Shown here one piece after another: positions 32,091 through 41,197 of a stretch of DNA of 41,197 nucleotides. The notes under the pieces were generated by a model. That model saw nothing but the letters and a program-made list of their open reading frames with translations, was not told the DNA's origin and did no database searches. How positions within the stretch are numbered: position 1 is the first letter of the stretch; every line of letters begins with the position of its first letter. The translations under genes were made by a program, and so were the position numbers. Origin of the DNA: UBA1181 sp963626555 (GTDB taxonomy: Bacteria > Bacteroidota > Bacteroidia > Bacteroidales > Paludibacteraceae); contig CAVFXQ010000026.1 in assembly GCA_963626555.1 (NCBI GenBank), positions 1 through 41,197 of the forward strand. The letters run 5' to 3'.

Positions 32091-35000
32091 ATGGATTTTA
32101 TGAAAAGAAGTATTGTTCTCTTTGTTAAGGGGGGGGCTTTGTCCAAGTTGCTATGCTTTTGGATGTTATTAAGTTCGAATTTGTGTTTTGCTGCGTTTCA
32201 ATGCAAGGTTAGTGAGACGTGGAGTGGGTCTGCAACTGTTCAAACGGTAGGAAACTACGCCGCAATAAATGCAGATGGATTCAATGGAACTTTTAAAGTC
32301 TCAGGAGTTAAGGTCTCGTCGTTTGATTATCCTAAGTCATTAATCAGTCAGGATTACGATACTCGCATCCAAACGAATGGGGCTGTCACGAAACACTTTT
32401 GGATCTATTATGATTCAGAAACTTCTATTGTCCACGTTTATGATGAGTCTGCGGAGGGAATGATAGCTGCTTCTTCGTATGATTTTTGTGTTGGGTCGAC
32501 TATTCAACTACAAGCTTTAGACGCTGATCTTTCTAAGTATAAGATTGAGTGGGGTGAGCAGTTGCAAGGAGCTACAGATACTGCTTGGTTGCCAGACTAT
32601 CAAGGTTATCTGAGGATTAACTATGCAACAAATTCTTTGCAACCTGTGACTGTCTTCTCTCGATTGACCTCGGCACTAAATGATACAATCATCAATTCAC
32701 GGGTGGTTACGCCAACTTATGCTTCTTGTGGTTATTCTGTATCGGTAAGTAAGCGATATATTTGTAATGGACACTCTGCAACTTTTTCAACAGATTATAC
32801 AGGAGGAGCAGAATATGTGTGGAAGGACGAGGATGGTTCTGTATTAGGTAAATCTATCGTTCCTAAAATCGAGCTTGTGCTTGCGAAATCAACGACTGTT
32901 TATTGTTATGCAGATGAAGTTTTGGTTGATAAGGTTGAGATTCAAGTTGTAGAATGTACTTTCTTCATTGCTTCTCGTTACCCTGTAAATTCATGTTTGC
33001 AGGATAGTAACATGCTTTATGCCTCGGGTACTTCAATGTTAGAGGATATAGAAAAGGAGAATTTCGTTTGGGAAACCTCTGACGACCAGGTCACTTGGAC
33101 AGTAGACGAGACACAAAAGACGTTTAGGTATCCTGTCTCGACTTCAAACCATGCGCTTTACTATCGTGTCTCTTGCAATGGAAGTTCTGCTGTGTTGAAT
33201 TATCCTGAGATAGATTGTTCAAAATCAATTTATTGTAATGGATTGGAGACGAAGACACTCTTCTATGAAACTTTCGGTTTCTTTATGTCTGGAGATGTTT
33301 ATGTAGTGAATGATGAAGTCTTTGAAAACAAGATTACGGTAAATCATAAAACTTCTGTAACGCTAAACTCGTCTTCTTCAACTTATAGTTGCCCTGAGAC
33401 GTATAGCTCTTCTTCCTCTTATTATTCAGCGAGAGGTGCGAAAAGCGATGTGATGACTGTTGATACACTATCCACCAGCACTTTCACGATTCGTCATTTC
33501 ATTGCTCCAGATCCGTTCGGATATGTCGTGCCTGCTACGAAATTTGTTTCGTCAACAGCTAGTGGAGATGCCAATCAGTTTGTCGGTACGGATGGACACC
33601 TTTTTTTGACAGAGAACCCAATGCTTTCTCAGTATGAGACGGATAAATGGGTGAAAAACGCTTCTGCACGTTTGCAAGATGGATATTATGCGATTGTTAT
33701 GAATCCAGACTCTTGCGATCAAAATAAAAATGGAGACGATTTCATTTCATGCTCGGACTACACAGGGAATAAAAATGGAGCTATGTTGTTCGTGAATGCG
33801 GGTAAGACGCAAGATTCAAAATCTGCTATTTATGCGCAGAAAGCACCTTTGGCTTGTCCTGCCGATCGTTTTAATTTCGGTATGAGTATTAGGAATGCGA
33901 CAACGCCAGGAGATGGTTCTAAGAATCCTGTGAATTTGACCATCTGCCTGCTGAAGAAGATGACTGTTGAGTCGAAAACGTTGCCGAATGAAGGCGATGC
34001 TAACGTATTGGCTCGATTGAATACCAATGATGTGATTGTGGGTTCTGATTGGTATAGAATAGATGAGTTTATTCAATTGTCTGAAAAAACAGATGATGTT
34101 TGGGTGGTCATCTACAATAATGGAAAAGAGGGAGATGGAAATGATATGTTGTTGGATGATATTTCTTTCTCTGTGTGTATTCCAAAATCTGACTTGAAGG
34201 CGGTGATGAACGGCGACACACTCGACCATGATGTCATTACTTGTTCGGGAGGCGATATTAAATTGCTCGCTTCTCAGTATAGTACTTATCTTGATAATCC
34301 ACTTTATTTGTTTCAATATCAGAAGGTTGTCAATGGTGATACCGTCTGGATTGATTTGAAAGACTATACAGTTAATCCAGATTTGTTGAAGGAAGATACT
34401 GCGATTGTCAATACAAGCAAGTCGGATTTCTGGGGAAACATTTCTTATCGTGTTATAATTGCTGATGAAGAGCGAATTGCGCGTGAAATTGCTAATGGAA
34501 ACACATCTAATCTAACAGAATGTGAGTTTACTTTCCATAGTGCTACGACGAATATTGTCATAAAGAACACATACGGTGGTGAAATGGGTGATAGAGATTC
34601 TGTTGCCTTTTGTAATATTCCGAATACAGTTGTTCAATTGAATGGTATTCGTCATCTGACGGAGGTAGACCATGAGTGGAATATGTCATGGCTTGCAGCG
34701 GATAGTTCTATTATCTATTCGAAAGATGTCAAGGGAGTATCAAAAGATAGTTTGATACTGACGGTTTTGGATGGAGAACAATTTCTTGTCTCAAGTTCTG
34801 ATGGTGCAAATTTGGGAGTGTATGATTTTGCAAGGTTAGATTCTGTCTTTTTCAAGGCAGTAGATGAAGGTGGGTGCGAGTTCTTTCAAGTCATTAAGAC
34901 GCATAAGAAATATAATTTGGACATTCAATCTATAGAGACTGAGTTTATAGATTGCAATTCAGTGACTGTATCTGTAAAAAGAAACTACTCTGAGCCTCCA

Positions 35001-38000
35001 TTAATATTTGATTGGTCGAGTGTGCCTGGAACAGTAGTTGTTGTCGATGATACAACGCAAACGTTTACTCCAACGCAAATAGCAAATTACTCTTCTATTG
35101 AGGGAAAGGTGAGAGTTACTCCGATGAATGTAGACGACAAATATTGCTTCTTGCAAGACTACATTGATGTGCCTTACACCATTCATAACGGACACTACAA
35201 GGTGGTTGTTAATGCAAGTAAGGATCCCGTTTGCGTCTCGAAAGAAACGAACACTATTAATTCCGAGGTGTTGTCATTGAGGGCTAACGTGGTCGTAGAA
35301 GGTGGATCTGAGGAAGAGGCAAAGAAGATTGAAAAGAAAATTTCTCAATACGATTGGGTCGTGATTTTCTCAAAAGGAGACACTCTGCGCCAATCAACCA
35401 CTACCAATGAATTAAAGTTTACGCATGAACAGTTGTTGAACGCCGAGAAAACACAAATTCGTTCATCTCAGCTAATTGCGTATGTAACATCTTCATTCAC
35501 AGATGTTTGTGAAACAGTCAGTCAGGACACGACAAATATGGGTACGAATGTTGAGATTCGTGAGGGTGGATTTAGTATCACTTTGAGTTCCGACCCTACA
35601 TTGTGTATCACGCAAAATCGTAAACATAACTTGAATGTTGTTATCTCTCCGTCTACTGCATTGTTGAATATCAGTATGTTAGATTTCTTTATCAATGGAG
35701 AAAAAGTGACAACAATAGGTGATTTAAAAGAATCGTTTGACATAGAAATAAATGATAAGTTATATCCGAATGTTTTCAAGGCAGGTTCGACAGTACTCTA
35801 CAAATTAGGTGTTTACGACGCAACGTGTGCGGCCGAAAATGAATCTAATGACGTTATGGTCAGATACAATGGATATGACTGGAATTTCAATCAACCAGAC
35901 TCTTGTTTGTCTACGCAAGGTGATGAGTTTAAGGTGATTGCGAATATTGATTCTCTGAATGCTGTTAAACATATCAATTCGTATGTTTGGAAATTGAATG
36001 GCACTGAGATTCGCGGTAATGGCTTGACGCTCGACTACCCCGTTGATCAGAGTATGACTGGAACGTTCAGTTTGACCACTTCGGATGGTATTTGTCGAGA
36101 TATAACAAAGACGTTTACTTCAAACATTTCTATCAATTATAAGGTCTCAATTTCATCTGATGAAATTTCAAAAGTCTGCTCGACGGAGAATGTAGATATT
36201 CACACTACAGTATCTCCGGCATCGTCTAAAGATTATATTAAGGAATACAAATGGATTGCAGTTGATAAGTCTGGATTGAAAACGGTGATATATAAAGGTT
36301 CTGCAGGAGATTCTGTCCTTCATCTCAATGCTACAAATTTCCCGAATTTGTTTGTGGCAGGAAATTCTTTTGAGATCTACTTGGAAACGGACGATCAGAT
36401 TTGTGATGTGGTTACTTCAAATAACCAACTTCACTTTGATGTAAACGTTCCATTTACAATTGAATTGATTTCCGACGGAGATAAAATATGTAATAGAGGT
36501 CAAGTTTCTGAGCTGAAGGTGAGAGTAAATCCAGTGGATGCCATCAATCACATTGAAAAGTTCGTATGGAAAAGAGTTGGAAATGGAAAAGATGAAAGTG
36601 TAGAAACGACAGATACTATTCTTAATCTTAATGAGATGGTTGGTTGGTTAGACCCTGCGGATAAAGTTTTGTTTTCGGTTTCTGCCGCAGATGGAATTTG
36701 TGTGAAAGAGGGAGCGGATTTGGTTGATGCCAAGTCTATTGATATTAATGAACCGTTCGAGGTGTCTTTGCAATCCGACAAGAAATACTATTGCTCAGAA
36801 GGGGAGGAAGTTTCATTGGTGGGTTCGAATACAGGATCGGACAATCCGTATAAATCTTATACCTACTCATACGTTTCTGTTTACAATGAAAGTTCCAACC
36901 AAATCTCGCAGGTCTCTGGTAATCCGCTTTCTGCTATTGATGATTTGAAATCGTATGTAGGTGTTATTCCTGGCTCAAAAATTAGTTATACTTTGAATGT
37001 AAATGATGGAGATGTTTGTGGAATGCAAACTTCTGAAACAGTAACGATAACTTTACAAACGCCATTTAAAGTACATGTTGAGGCTACCAAGAATGTTGTC
37101 TGTCAAAATGAGATGGTAGAGGTGAAAATTGTCTCTTACGACCCTGTTGAGGCAGAAAATTTCGTGAAAGAGTACAGGTGGAATGAAAATGACATAGATT
37201 TGTCTGATAATGTCAATAACTTTTTACTTAAAAAGACTGAAATTTTTGGATTTTTTAACTATTTTGCTCTCGTTTCAGACGGTATTTGCTATGGAACGGA
37301 GAAATTCGCTCCGTTACATTCAGATACGGCGACGGTGAAGGTGAATCAGCCAGTCAAAGTCTCTGTGGAAGTATCTTCAAAATATTTCTGCGAAGATAGT
37401 TCTTCTGAACCTCTGACACTGACGGCGAAATGTGAGACAGGAGAGCCAGTCCGCTACGAATTGTACGATTATAATGGAGTGATCATTGATGGCGCAGACA
37501 CGAATGAAATGGAATACAGCTGGGAAATCAAACCAACGACTCAGCAGTATGTCTATGAGGTCTATGTCTACGATGGCGTTTGTCCAATCGCCAAAGATGC
37601 AAAAGGACCGACATCGGTTGATGTTCATTTGCCGATGAAGTTCAATGTCACGATTCCTGAAGAGGATTATAAAATCTGTTTGGGCGAGCAAGTCCATTTT
37701 ACGACGACAGTGGAACAAGGTCAACCAACAAAATATTTGTGGTATGGCTTGGCGGTTTCTTCTCCATATCATTCTTCTGCTTTATCTTTGCAAGACGTTC
37801 CTCTCTCTGCAGGCGAATATTTCTACGAGATTGTTGCAGTAGATAATGTTTGTCCAGATGTAAAGGTCGAAGTTGGTCCTGTTCAAGTGTATGAAAAACC
37901 AGAGATTAGTCTTGAACTCTCTGAGAGTTCAATTGTCTTAGGACAGAAGTTAAACTTGACAGCCAACGTGATGAAAGGAAACCCAGTTCAGTATGAATGG

Positions 38001-38366
38001 ACGGGCAACAACAAGTCCTTGGGTACGACGACAGAGAACGTCTTGGAGAATGTAGAACCGATGTCTACGACGAAATATGTTGTATATGCGAGTGATGGCG
38101 TTTGTCCTGTGGTGTCGGCTACGGCTGAGTTAGATTTAAGTGTTCCGACGGCATTTACTCCGTATGTGCGTGAAGGTCTGAATGACGACTTCGTAAAAGG
38201 GTTTACGGTGGAGATTTATGATCGGTATGGAATGAAGGTCTTTTATGGTGATGATGGTTGGGATGGAAGGAAAGGATCAAAGATGGCTGACCCTGGCGTT
38301 TATTTCTGTCGTGTTATATTGAAAGACGGAAGCGTTTATAAGGGAACCATTGAAGTCGTAAAGTAA
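32091..38366 (+). CDS. giant secreted multi-repeat protein with T9SS type B C-terminal domain
   Basis: 2,091 residues. A signal peptide (ALSKLLCFWMLLSSNLCFA) is followed by an N-terminal region of unknown fold. Residues about 390-697 form one large beta-type domain opening LFYETFGFF and closing GNDMLLDDISFSVC, a pattern of MAM/jelly-roll-like domains in Bacteroidetes surface proteins. From about 1,150 to 2,015 come eight or nine Ig/PKD-like repeats of about 90-110 residues, most with one Cys near the start (KICNRG, VCQNE) and one in a DGxC motif (SDGIC, DGVC). The last 75 residues (PTAFTPYVREGLNDDF ... IYDRYGMKVF ... WDGRKGS ... GVYFCRVILKDG) are the gliding-motility/T9SS type B sorting domain. 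It is thus exported by T9SS to the cell surface or medium, probably as an adhesin. Starts at 32091 or 32100 are both possible; the TTG at 32088 is not needed. Confidence 0.88.
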   Translation: MDFMKRSIVLFVKGGALSKLLCFWMLLSSNLCFAAFQCKVSETWSGSATVQTVGNYAAINADGFNGTFKVSGVKVSSFDYPKSLISQDYDTRIQTNGAVTKHFWIYYDSETSIVHVYDESAEGMIAASSYDFCVGSTIQLQALDADLSKYKIEWGEQLQGATDTAWLPDYQGYLRINYATNSLQPVTVFSRLTSALNDTIINSRVVTPTYASCGYSVSVSKRYICNGHSATFSTDYTGGAEYVWKDEDGSVLGKSIVPKIELVLAKSTTVYCYADEVLVDKVEIQVVECTFFIASRYPVNSCLQDSNMLYASGTSMLEDIEKENFVWETSDDQVTWTVDETQKTFRYPVSTSNHALYYRVSCNGSSAVLNYPEIDCSKSIYCNGLETKTLFYETFGFFMSGDVYVVNDEVFENKITVNHKTSVTLNSSSSTYSCPETYSSSSSYYSARGAKSDVMTVDTLSTSTFTIRHFIAPDPFGYVVPATKFVSSTASGDANQFVGTDGHLFLTENPMLSQYETDKWVKNASARLQDGYYAIVMNPDSCDQNKNGDDFISCSDYTGNKNGAMLFVNAGKTQDSKSAIYAQKAPLACPADRFNFGMSIRNATTPGDGSKNPVNLTICLLKKMTVESKTLPNEGDANVLARLNTNDVIVGSDWYRIDEFIQLSEKTDDVWVVIYNNGKEGDGNDMLLDDISFSVCIPKSDLKAVMNGDTLDHDVITCSGGDIKLLASQYSTYLDNPLYLFQYQKVVNGDTVWIDLKDYTVNPDLLKEDTAIVNTSKSDFWGNISYRVIIADEERIAREIANGNTSNLTECEFTFHSATTNIVIKNTYGGEMGDRDSVAFCNIPNTVVQLNGIRHLTEVDHEWNMSWLAADSSIIYSKDVKGVSKDSLILTVLDGEQFLVSSSDGANLGVYDFARLDSVFFKAVDEGGCEFFQVIKTHKKYNLDIQSIETEFIDCNSVTVSVKRNYSEPPLIFDWSSVPGTVVVVDDTTQTFTPTQIANYSSIEGKVRVTPMNVDDKYCFLQDYIDVPYTIHNGHYKVVVNASKDPVCVSKETNTINSEVLSLRANVVVEGGSEEEAKKIEKKISQYDWVVIFSKGDTLRQSTTTNELKFTHEQLLNAEKTQIRSSQLIAYVTSSFTDVCETVSQDTTNMGTNVEIREGGFSITLSSDPTLCITQNRKHNLNVVISPSTALLNISMLDFFINGEKVTTIGDLKESFDIEINDKLYPNVFKAGSTVLYKLGVYDATCAAENESNDVMVRYNGYDWNFNQPDSCLSTQGDEFKVIANIDSLNAVKHINSYVWKLNGTEIRGNGLTLDYPVDQSMTGTFSLTTSDGICRDITKTFTSNISINYKVSISSDEISKVCSTENVDIHTTVSPASSKDYIKEYKWIAVDKSGLKTVIYKGSAGDSVLHLNATNFPNLFVAGNSFEIYLETDDQICDVVTSNNQLHFDVNVPFTIELISDGDKICNRGQVSELKVRVNPVDAINHIEKFVWKRVGNGKDESVETTDTILNLNEMVGWLDPADKVLFSVSAADGICVKEGADLVDAKSIDINEPFEVSLQSDKKYYCSEGEEVSLVGSNTGSDNPYKSYTYSYVSVYNESSNQISQVSGNPLSAIDDLKSYVGVIPGSKISYTLNVNDGDVCGMQTSETVTITLQTPFKVHVEATKNVVCQNEMVEVKIVSYDPVEAENFVKEYRWNENDIDLSDNVNNFLLKKTEIFGFFNYFALVSDGICYGTEKFAPLHSDTATVKVNQPVKVSVEVSSKYFCEDSSSEPLTLTAKCETGEPVRYELYDYNGVIIDGADTNEMEYSWEIKPTTQQYVYEVYVYDGVCPIAKDAKGPTSVDVHLPMKFNVTIPEEDYKICLGEQVHFTTTVEQGQPTKYLWYGLAVSSPYHSSALSLQDVPLSAGEYFYEIVAVDNVCPDVKVEVGPVQVYEKPEISLELSESSIVLGQKLNLTANVMKGNPVQYEWTGNNKSLGTTTENVLENVEPMSTTKYVVYASDGVCPVVSATAELDLSVPTAFTPYVREGLNDDFVKGFTVEIYDRYGMKVFYGDDGWDGRKGSKMADPGVYFCRVILKDGSVYKGTIEVVK

Positions 38367-38457
38367 AAAATATAGGCAAATCAAAATGCAACTTTTTAAA
38401 AAGTGTTGCAAAGCATAGTTGATAATAGGTATAATAATTTGTGTTATGTGTTCTAAA

Positions 38458-39816
38458 ATGAAGCGTTTAACTCTCTTGACTGTAGCAGTTCTTATGAGTG
38501 GTGTTGCTTACTCCATCCATAATGAATTTGTTGATGGTTATGAGTTGGTTTCATCAGATGTCAATACAGCCGAGCAGGAGAGACCTATGTCTTTCTATAA
38601 AGATGGCAAGGTTGTGTGGTTTGTTGGTGATACTGCTTATAGTGCGGTTATCGGAAATTCTTTTGAATTGGAAAAGAAAGAAGTCTGCGAAGAATTATGT
38701 GGTTTAGGTATCCGTGGGCAGTTTGCATACGATCCGCGTCGTCGAACAATTTATTTTGCGAGGGTCGACGAGTTGGGAAATTCAGATCTTTACGAGGCTC
38801 AGTTATCTCAGGGAAAGTTTTCAGAACCTAAGATGTTGAGTATTGAGGGATTGGATAAAGTCAGAAAAGAAGTTCGTGGTTCTTCTACCGTTATGGGTGG
38901 TTGGACTTATCGTTACAATAGAATATCAGGTTTTTTCAATCCTACGATTGCTGAGAATGGAAAGAGAATCTATTTCTCTGCTGATTTTCCAAAACAATCG
39001 TATGGAGGGAAAGATATTTGGTATATTGATCGAGACACGAAGGAGGCTTCTCCGTATGGTTGGAAGATGCCTGTCAATGCCAGCGATAGTGTTGAACGCT
39101 TGAATAGTCAGTCTCGTGAGGACTATCCGTTTGTGGTTGGTGATACGGCTATGTATTTAACTTCAGATCGTCCTGGCGGATTTGGTGGTATGGATGTTTA
39201 TGTCTCTCATTATAGAAACATGACATTTGATGTAACTGATACTGCTGGAAATGTGTCAAAAGTTACCCGTAAGGTGTGGACGAAGCCAGAAAATTTAGGA
39301 GCGACGTTCAATTCAAGTGCGAATGAGTATAATTTCATCGGAAATAATACTTTAGTGATGTTGATGTCTAATCGTGCTGGAGGTAAGGGTAAAGATGATA
39401 TATGGATGCCTCGTCCATATCAGGCAGAGCCAGACTTTGACCTGACACCAGAGGTGGCAATGACAGAACCTAAGGGTTTCCACTGGGTGTTATTCTTCTT
39501 CAATTTCAACGAGTCCAAGATGTTGCCAGAGTATTTGGTTCAGTTGGATGAGTTAGTTTCGGCGATGAAGGAGTTCCCTGGCGTGAAGTTCGAGGTGAGT
39601 GGACATACCGACTCTCGTGGTTCGGATGCATACAATACAAAGTTGTCTCAAGCTCGTGCGAACTATGTGCGTGAGTTGTTGATTGAAAGAGGTATGAGTC
39701 CAGACGACTTGACCGCTGTAGGACGAAGTTTCCACGATCCTGTTATTCCGAACGCACAGACAGAGCCAGAGCATGAGCAGAACCGTCGTGTAGATATAAA
39801 AATTTTGGATGAATAA
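38458..39816 (+). CDS. PD40 beta-propeller and OmpA-domain outer membrane-associated protein
   Basis: About 452 residues. After a signal peptide (RLTLLTVAVLMSGVAYS), the middle part has propeller-type PD40/WD40-like strands: RIYFSADFPKQSYGGKDIWYI, MYLTSDRPGGFGGMDVYVS and LMSNRAGGKGKDDIWMP. Residues from about 335 form an OmpA-type peptidoglycan-binding domain (FNFNESKMLPEY, SGHTDSRGSDAYN, LSQARANYV, NRRVDIKI), with the Asp and Arg that hold diaminopimelate. The layout recalls PorE and other T9SS-associated OmpA proteins, lacking the TPR part. It lies between a T9SS cargo and a PorP/SprF gene, probably one operon. An ATG 12 bases upstream (38446) is an alternative start. Confidence 0.87.
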   Translation: MKRLTLLTVAVLMSGVAYSIHNEFVDGYELVSSDVNTAEQERPMSFYKDGKVVWFVGDTAYSAVIGNSFELEKKEVCEELCGLGIRGQFAYDPRRRTIYFARVDELGNSDLYEAQLSQGKFSEPKMLSIEGLDKVRKEVRGSSTVMGGWTYRYNRISGFFNPTIAENGKRIYFSADFPKQSYGGKDIWYIDRDTKEASPYGWKMPVNASDSVERLNSQSREDYPFVVGDTAMYLTSDRPGGFGGMDVYVSHYRNMTFDVTDTAGNVSKVTRKVWTKPENLGATFNSSANEYNFIGNNTLVMLMSNRAGGKGKDDIWMPRPYQAEPDFDLTPEVAMTEPKGFHWVLFFFNFNESKMLPEYLVQLDELVSAMKEFPGVKFEVSGHTDSRGSDAYNTKLSQARANYVRELLIERGMSPDDLTAVGRSFHDPVIPNAQTEPEHEQNRRVDIKILDE

Positions 39817-39821
39817 AGTGT

Positions 39822-39828
39822 AGGAGGA
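39822..39828 (+). promoter_or_regulatory. strong Shine-Dalgarno site of the PorP/SprF gene
   Basis: AGGAGGA, 8 bp before the ATG at 39837. Such strong sites are uncommon in this window and fix the start over the GTG at 39831. Confidence 0.7.
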
Positions 39829-39836
39829 CGGTGTGT

Positions 39837-40784
39837 ATGAAAAAACTTATATTTTCAATAGTGATTTTTTTCGCCTGTTCGACTTTGTTCGCACAGCGAG
39901 ATTTGATGCTTTCTCAACAGTTTTTCTCAAGGTTGAATATAAATCCTTCAGCCACGGGAAATACCGATGATGTTGATTTCTTCCTCTTAGGGCGTTGGCA
40001 ATGGATGGGTTTGGACAATTCGCCAAAGTCTGGTGTGATGAATGTTACTAACTATTTTGAGAAGGTGCGTTCTGGCATTGGTTTCTCTGCTTCCTACGAT
40101 GATGTCGGCGTTGCCAATAGAACCCTCAATATGAAGGCAGCATACGCCTATCATTTGAACTTGAATGAGAGTGTCTTGATGTCTTTCGGTTTGTCTGCAG
40201 GTATCTTATATCACTATTTTGATGCCTCTAAGAACACATGGTTGGATCCGCAGGAGTTACAAGAACAGACTCTGAATTACGGTGATAAGGTATCAAAAGT
40301 GCATCCCGATATGGATTTCGGAGTTGAATTGGCGATGCCGAAATTTATGTTCGGAGCGTCGGTCGTTCACTTGTTGTCTAATGAGGAGCAAGTCAACACC
40401 TCAATGCCTGGACGACAGTTCAACTGGTATGTTCGTGGATTGTTCTCTTTCTCAGAAAATTTTGACCTCGCTCCAGCTATATGTTATACGCATAGAAACT
40501 CTACGAATAGAGCAGAGCTGAACGTGATGGCGTTTATCAAACGATTTATATGGTTTGGTATTACCTATCGCCCCGACTTGAATGGTGAGGATTCTTTCTC
40601 TTCAAATATGTTGCATTTCAATGTTGGAGTTGAATATAAAATCTTCAGAATTGGATATGCATTCGAATTAGGCTTGGGAGATATCTCGAATGTTTCGTCT
40701 AATTCAAGTGAGTTGATGCTTTCGTTCCGAATTGAGAAGAAGAAGAACAAAACGGTTCGATTCTTAGAGGATGAAGAGCCTTAA
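39837..40784 (+). CDS. PorP/SprF family T9SS outer membrane protein
   Basis: 315 residues. Signal peptide KKLIFSIVIFFACSTLFA cut before QRDLML. The mature start QFFSRLNINPSATGNTDDVDF corresponds to the family motif with NPAxxG, and the rest is alternating beta strands ending in an aromatic-rich pattern (GVEYKIFRIGYAFELGLG), as expected for an outer membrane barrel. PorP/SprF proteins are needed for surface attachment or secretion of type B T9SS cargo; SprF serves SprB in Flavobacterium. The gene sits 20 bp after the PD40-OmpA gene and is likely the partner of the giant cargo protein upstream. Confidence 0.87.
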   Translation: MKKLIFSIVIFFACSTLFAQRDLMLSQQFFSRLNINPSATGNTDDVDFFLLGRWQWMGLDNSPKSGVMNVTNYFEKVRSGIGFSASYDDVGVANRTLNMKAAYAYHLNLNESVLMSFGLSAGILYHYFDASKNTWLDPQELQEQTLNYGDKVSKVHPDMDFGVELAMPKFMFGASVVHLLSNEEQVNTSMPGRQFNWYVRGLFSFSENFDLAPAICYTHRNSTNRAELNVMAFIKRFIWFGITYRPDLNGEDSFSSNMLHFNVGVEYKIFRIGYAFELGLGDISNVSSNSSELMLSFRIEKKKNKTVRFLEDEEP

Positions 40785-40799
40785 TAGGCTCATTTTATA
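40774..40799 (+). terminator. weak terminator after the PorP/SprF gene
   Basis: GAGCC (40776-40780) and GGCTC (40787-40791) form a 5-bp stem overlapping the stop codon, followed by ATTTTAT. Weak. Confidence 0.4.
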
Positions 40800-40901
40800 A
40801 GAGATAGGTTGCATTTGTTCAAAATGTTGAAAATTATTGTGCTGACGTTTGTATTTATTAGGTTAAATTTTCTTAATTTTGAACTGCACTCAAAAGGATT
40901 C

Positions 40902-40930
40902 TTGGGGGCAGACAAAGTATAGTATATTTG
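40902..40930 (+). promoter_or_regulatory. Bacteroidetes promoter for the second PorP/SprF gene
   Basis: TTG (40902-40904), 18 bp, then TATATTTG (40923-40930). A transcript from near 40937 would have a leader of about 115 nt. The same -7 octamer precedes the giant cargo gene. Confidence 0.65.
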
Positions 40931-41052
40931 TGAGGCGACAAAAGGCGAAGCAGGAATGATGACGAAGAAAAGTTGATCTGATTAGTCGTGTTGAAATCTC
41001 ACCTGAGGGCGAAAAAAAGAAATATATTTTTTGAACTAAAGATAATTCTGTT

Positions 41053-41197
41053 ATGAGAGTCATTTATAGGCTGCTATTGGTGGTGGTAACGCTTTTCGGA
41101 TTGTCGGGTGTGCTTCATGCTCAGGACGAGATTGTATGCGACCAATATCATTTCAATTACTATTTGGTGAACCCAGCGGTAGCGGGTGCGGAGCGTT
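41053..41197 (+). CDS. second PorP/SprF family protein, cut by window end
   Basis: The frame starts at ATG 41053 and runs open to the window edge (48 complete codons). The translation shows a signal peptide (MRVIYRLLLVVVTLFGLSG, ending VLHA) and then QDEIVCDQYHFNYYLVNPAVAGAER, the typical mature N terminus of PorP/SprF proteins (Q.....F..YLVNPAxAGA). It is closer to the family pattern than its neighbour at 39837. It has its own promoter, so it probably begins a further T9SS unit outside the window. Confidence 0.8.
   Translation, partial: MRVIYRLLLVVVTLFGLSGVLHAQDEIVCDQYHFNYYLVNPAVAGAER

Noticed and set aside
38385..38415. Hairpin TGCAACTTTTT / AAAAAGTGTTGCA between the giant gene and the PD40-OmpA gene
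   Set aside because: The stem has a 2-nt bulge and no T-run follows; not strong enough to call a terminator, and the genes are probably cotranscribed.

Overview
This window reads as chromosomal DNA of an anaerobic member of the Bacteroidetes, most likely order Bacteroidales. Evidence: promoters of the TTTG / TAnnTTTG type found only in this phylum, a tmRNA tag ending GENNYALAA, few strong Shine-Dalgarno sites, a DUF4250 protein, the fused PLP decarboxylase and catalytically degenerate arginase-like protein typical of the group, and type IX secretion (T9SS) components. The genus cannot be read from the sequence.

Layout. 1-2.0 kb: 3' part of an AAA-ATPase-like/PD-(D/E)XK protein, tail to tail with two small conserved genes. 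2.1-5.6 kb: arginase-fold protein with missing metal ligands, PHP-family hydrolase, ammonium transporter. 6.0-8.0 kb: metG. 8.1-11.7 kb: a heterodimeric ABC exporter operon with one consensus and one degenerate ATP site. 11.8-14.2 kb: cell-division/RNA-decay operon (coiled-coil protein, zapA, possible structured RNA, rny). 14.4-19.4 kb: stable-RNA region with tmRNA, tRNA-Ser(CGA), tRNA-Arg(TCT) and four identical tRNA-Val(TAC), interspersed with an acyltransferase, a lipoprotein and an acyl-CoA ligase. 19.5-24.5 kb: folC, a PIN-PhoH protein, groES-groEL. 24.7-31.8 kb: fabG, a PLP-dependent decarboxylase, an anchored metallophosphatase, purB, an MsbA-like exporter. 31.9-41.2 kb: a T9SS type B cargo module with a 2,091-residue secreted multi-repeat protein, a PD40-OmpA protein, a PorP/SprF protein and the start of a second PorP/SprF protein.

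Most of the window is ordinary housekeeping DNA. The parts most worth a second look are the T9SS cargo module at the right end, a cluster of TTGTCA palindromes between the divergent groES and fabG genes, a near-perfect 19-bp inverted repeat ahead of the giant gene, a possible 6S-like RNA between zapA and rny, the pseudo-arginase, and a perfect 127-bp tandem duplication of tRNA-Val. No CRISPR array, prophage, insertion sequence or complete defence system was found. All assignments rest on reading motifs by eye; no database search was run.
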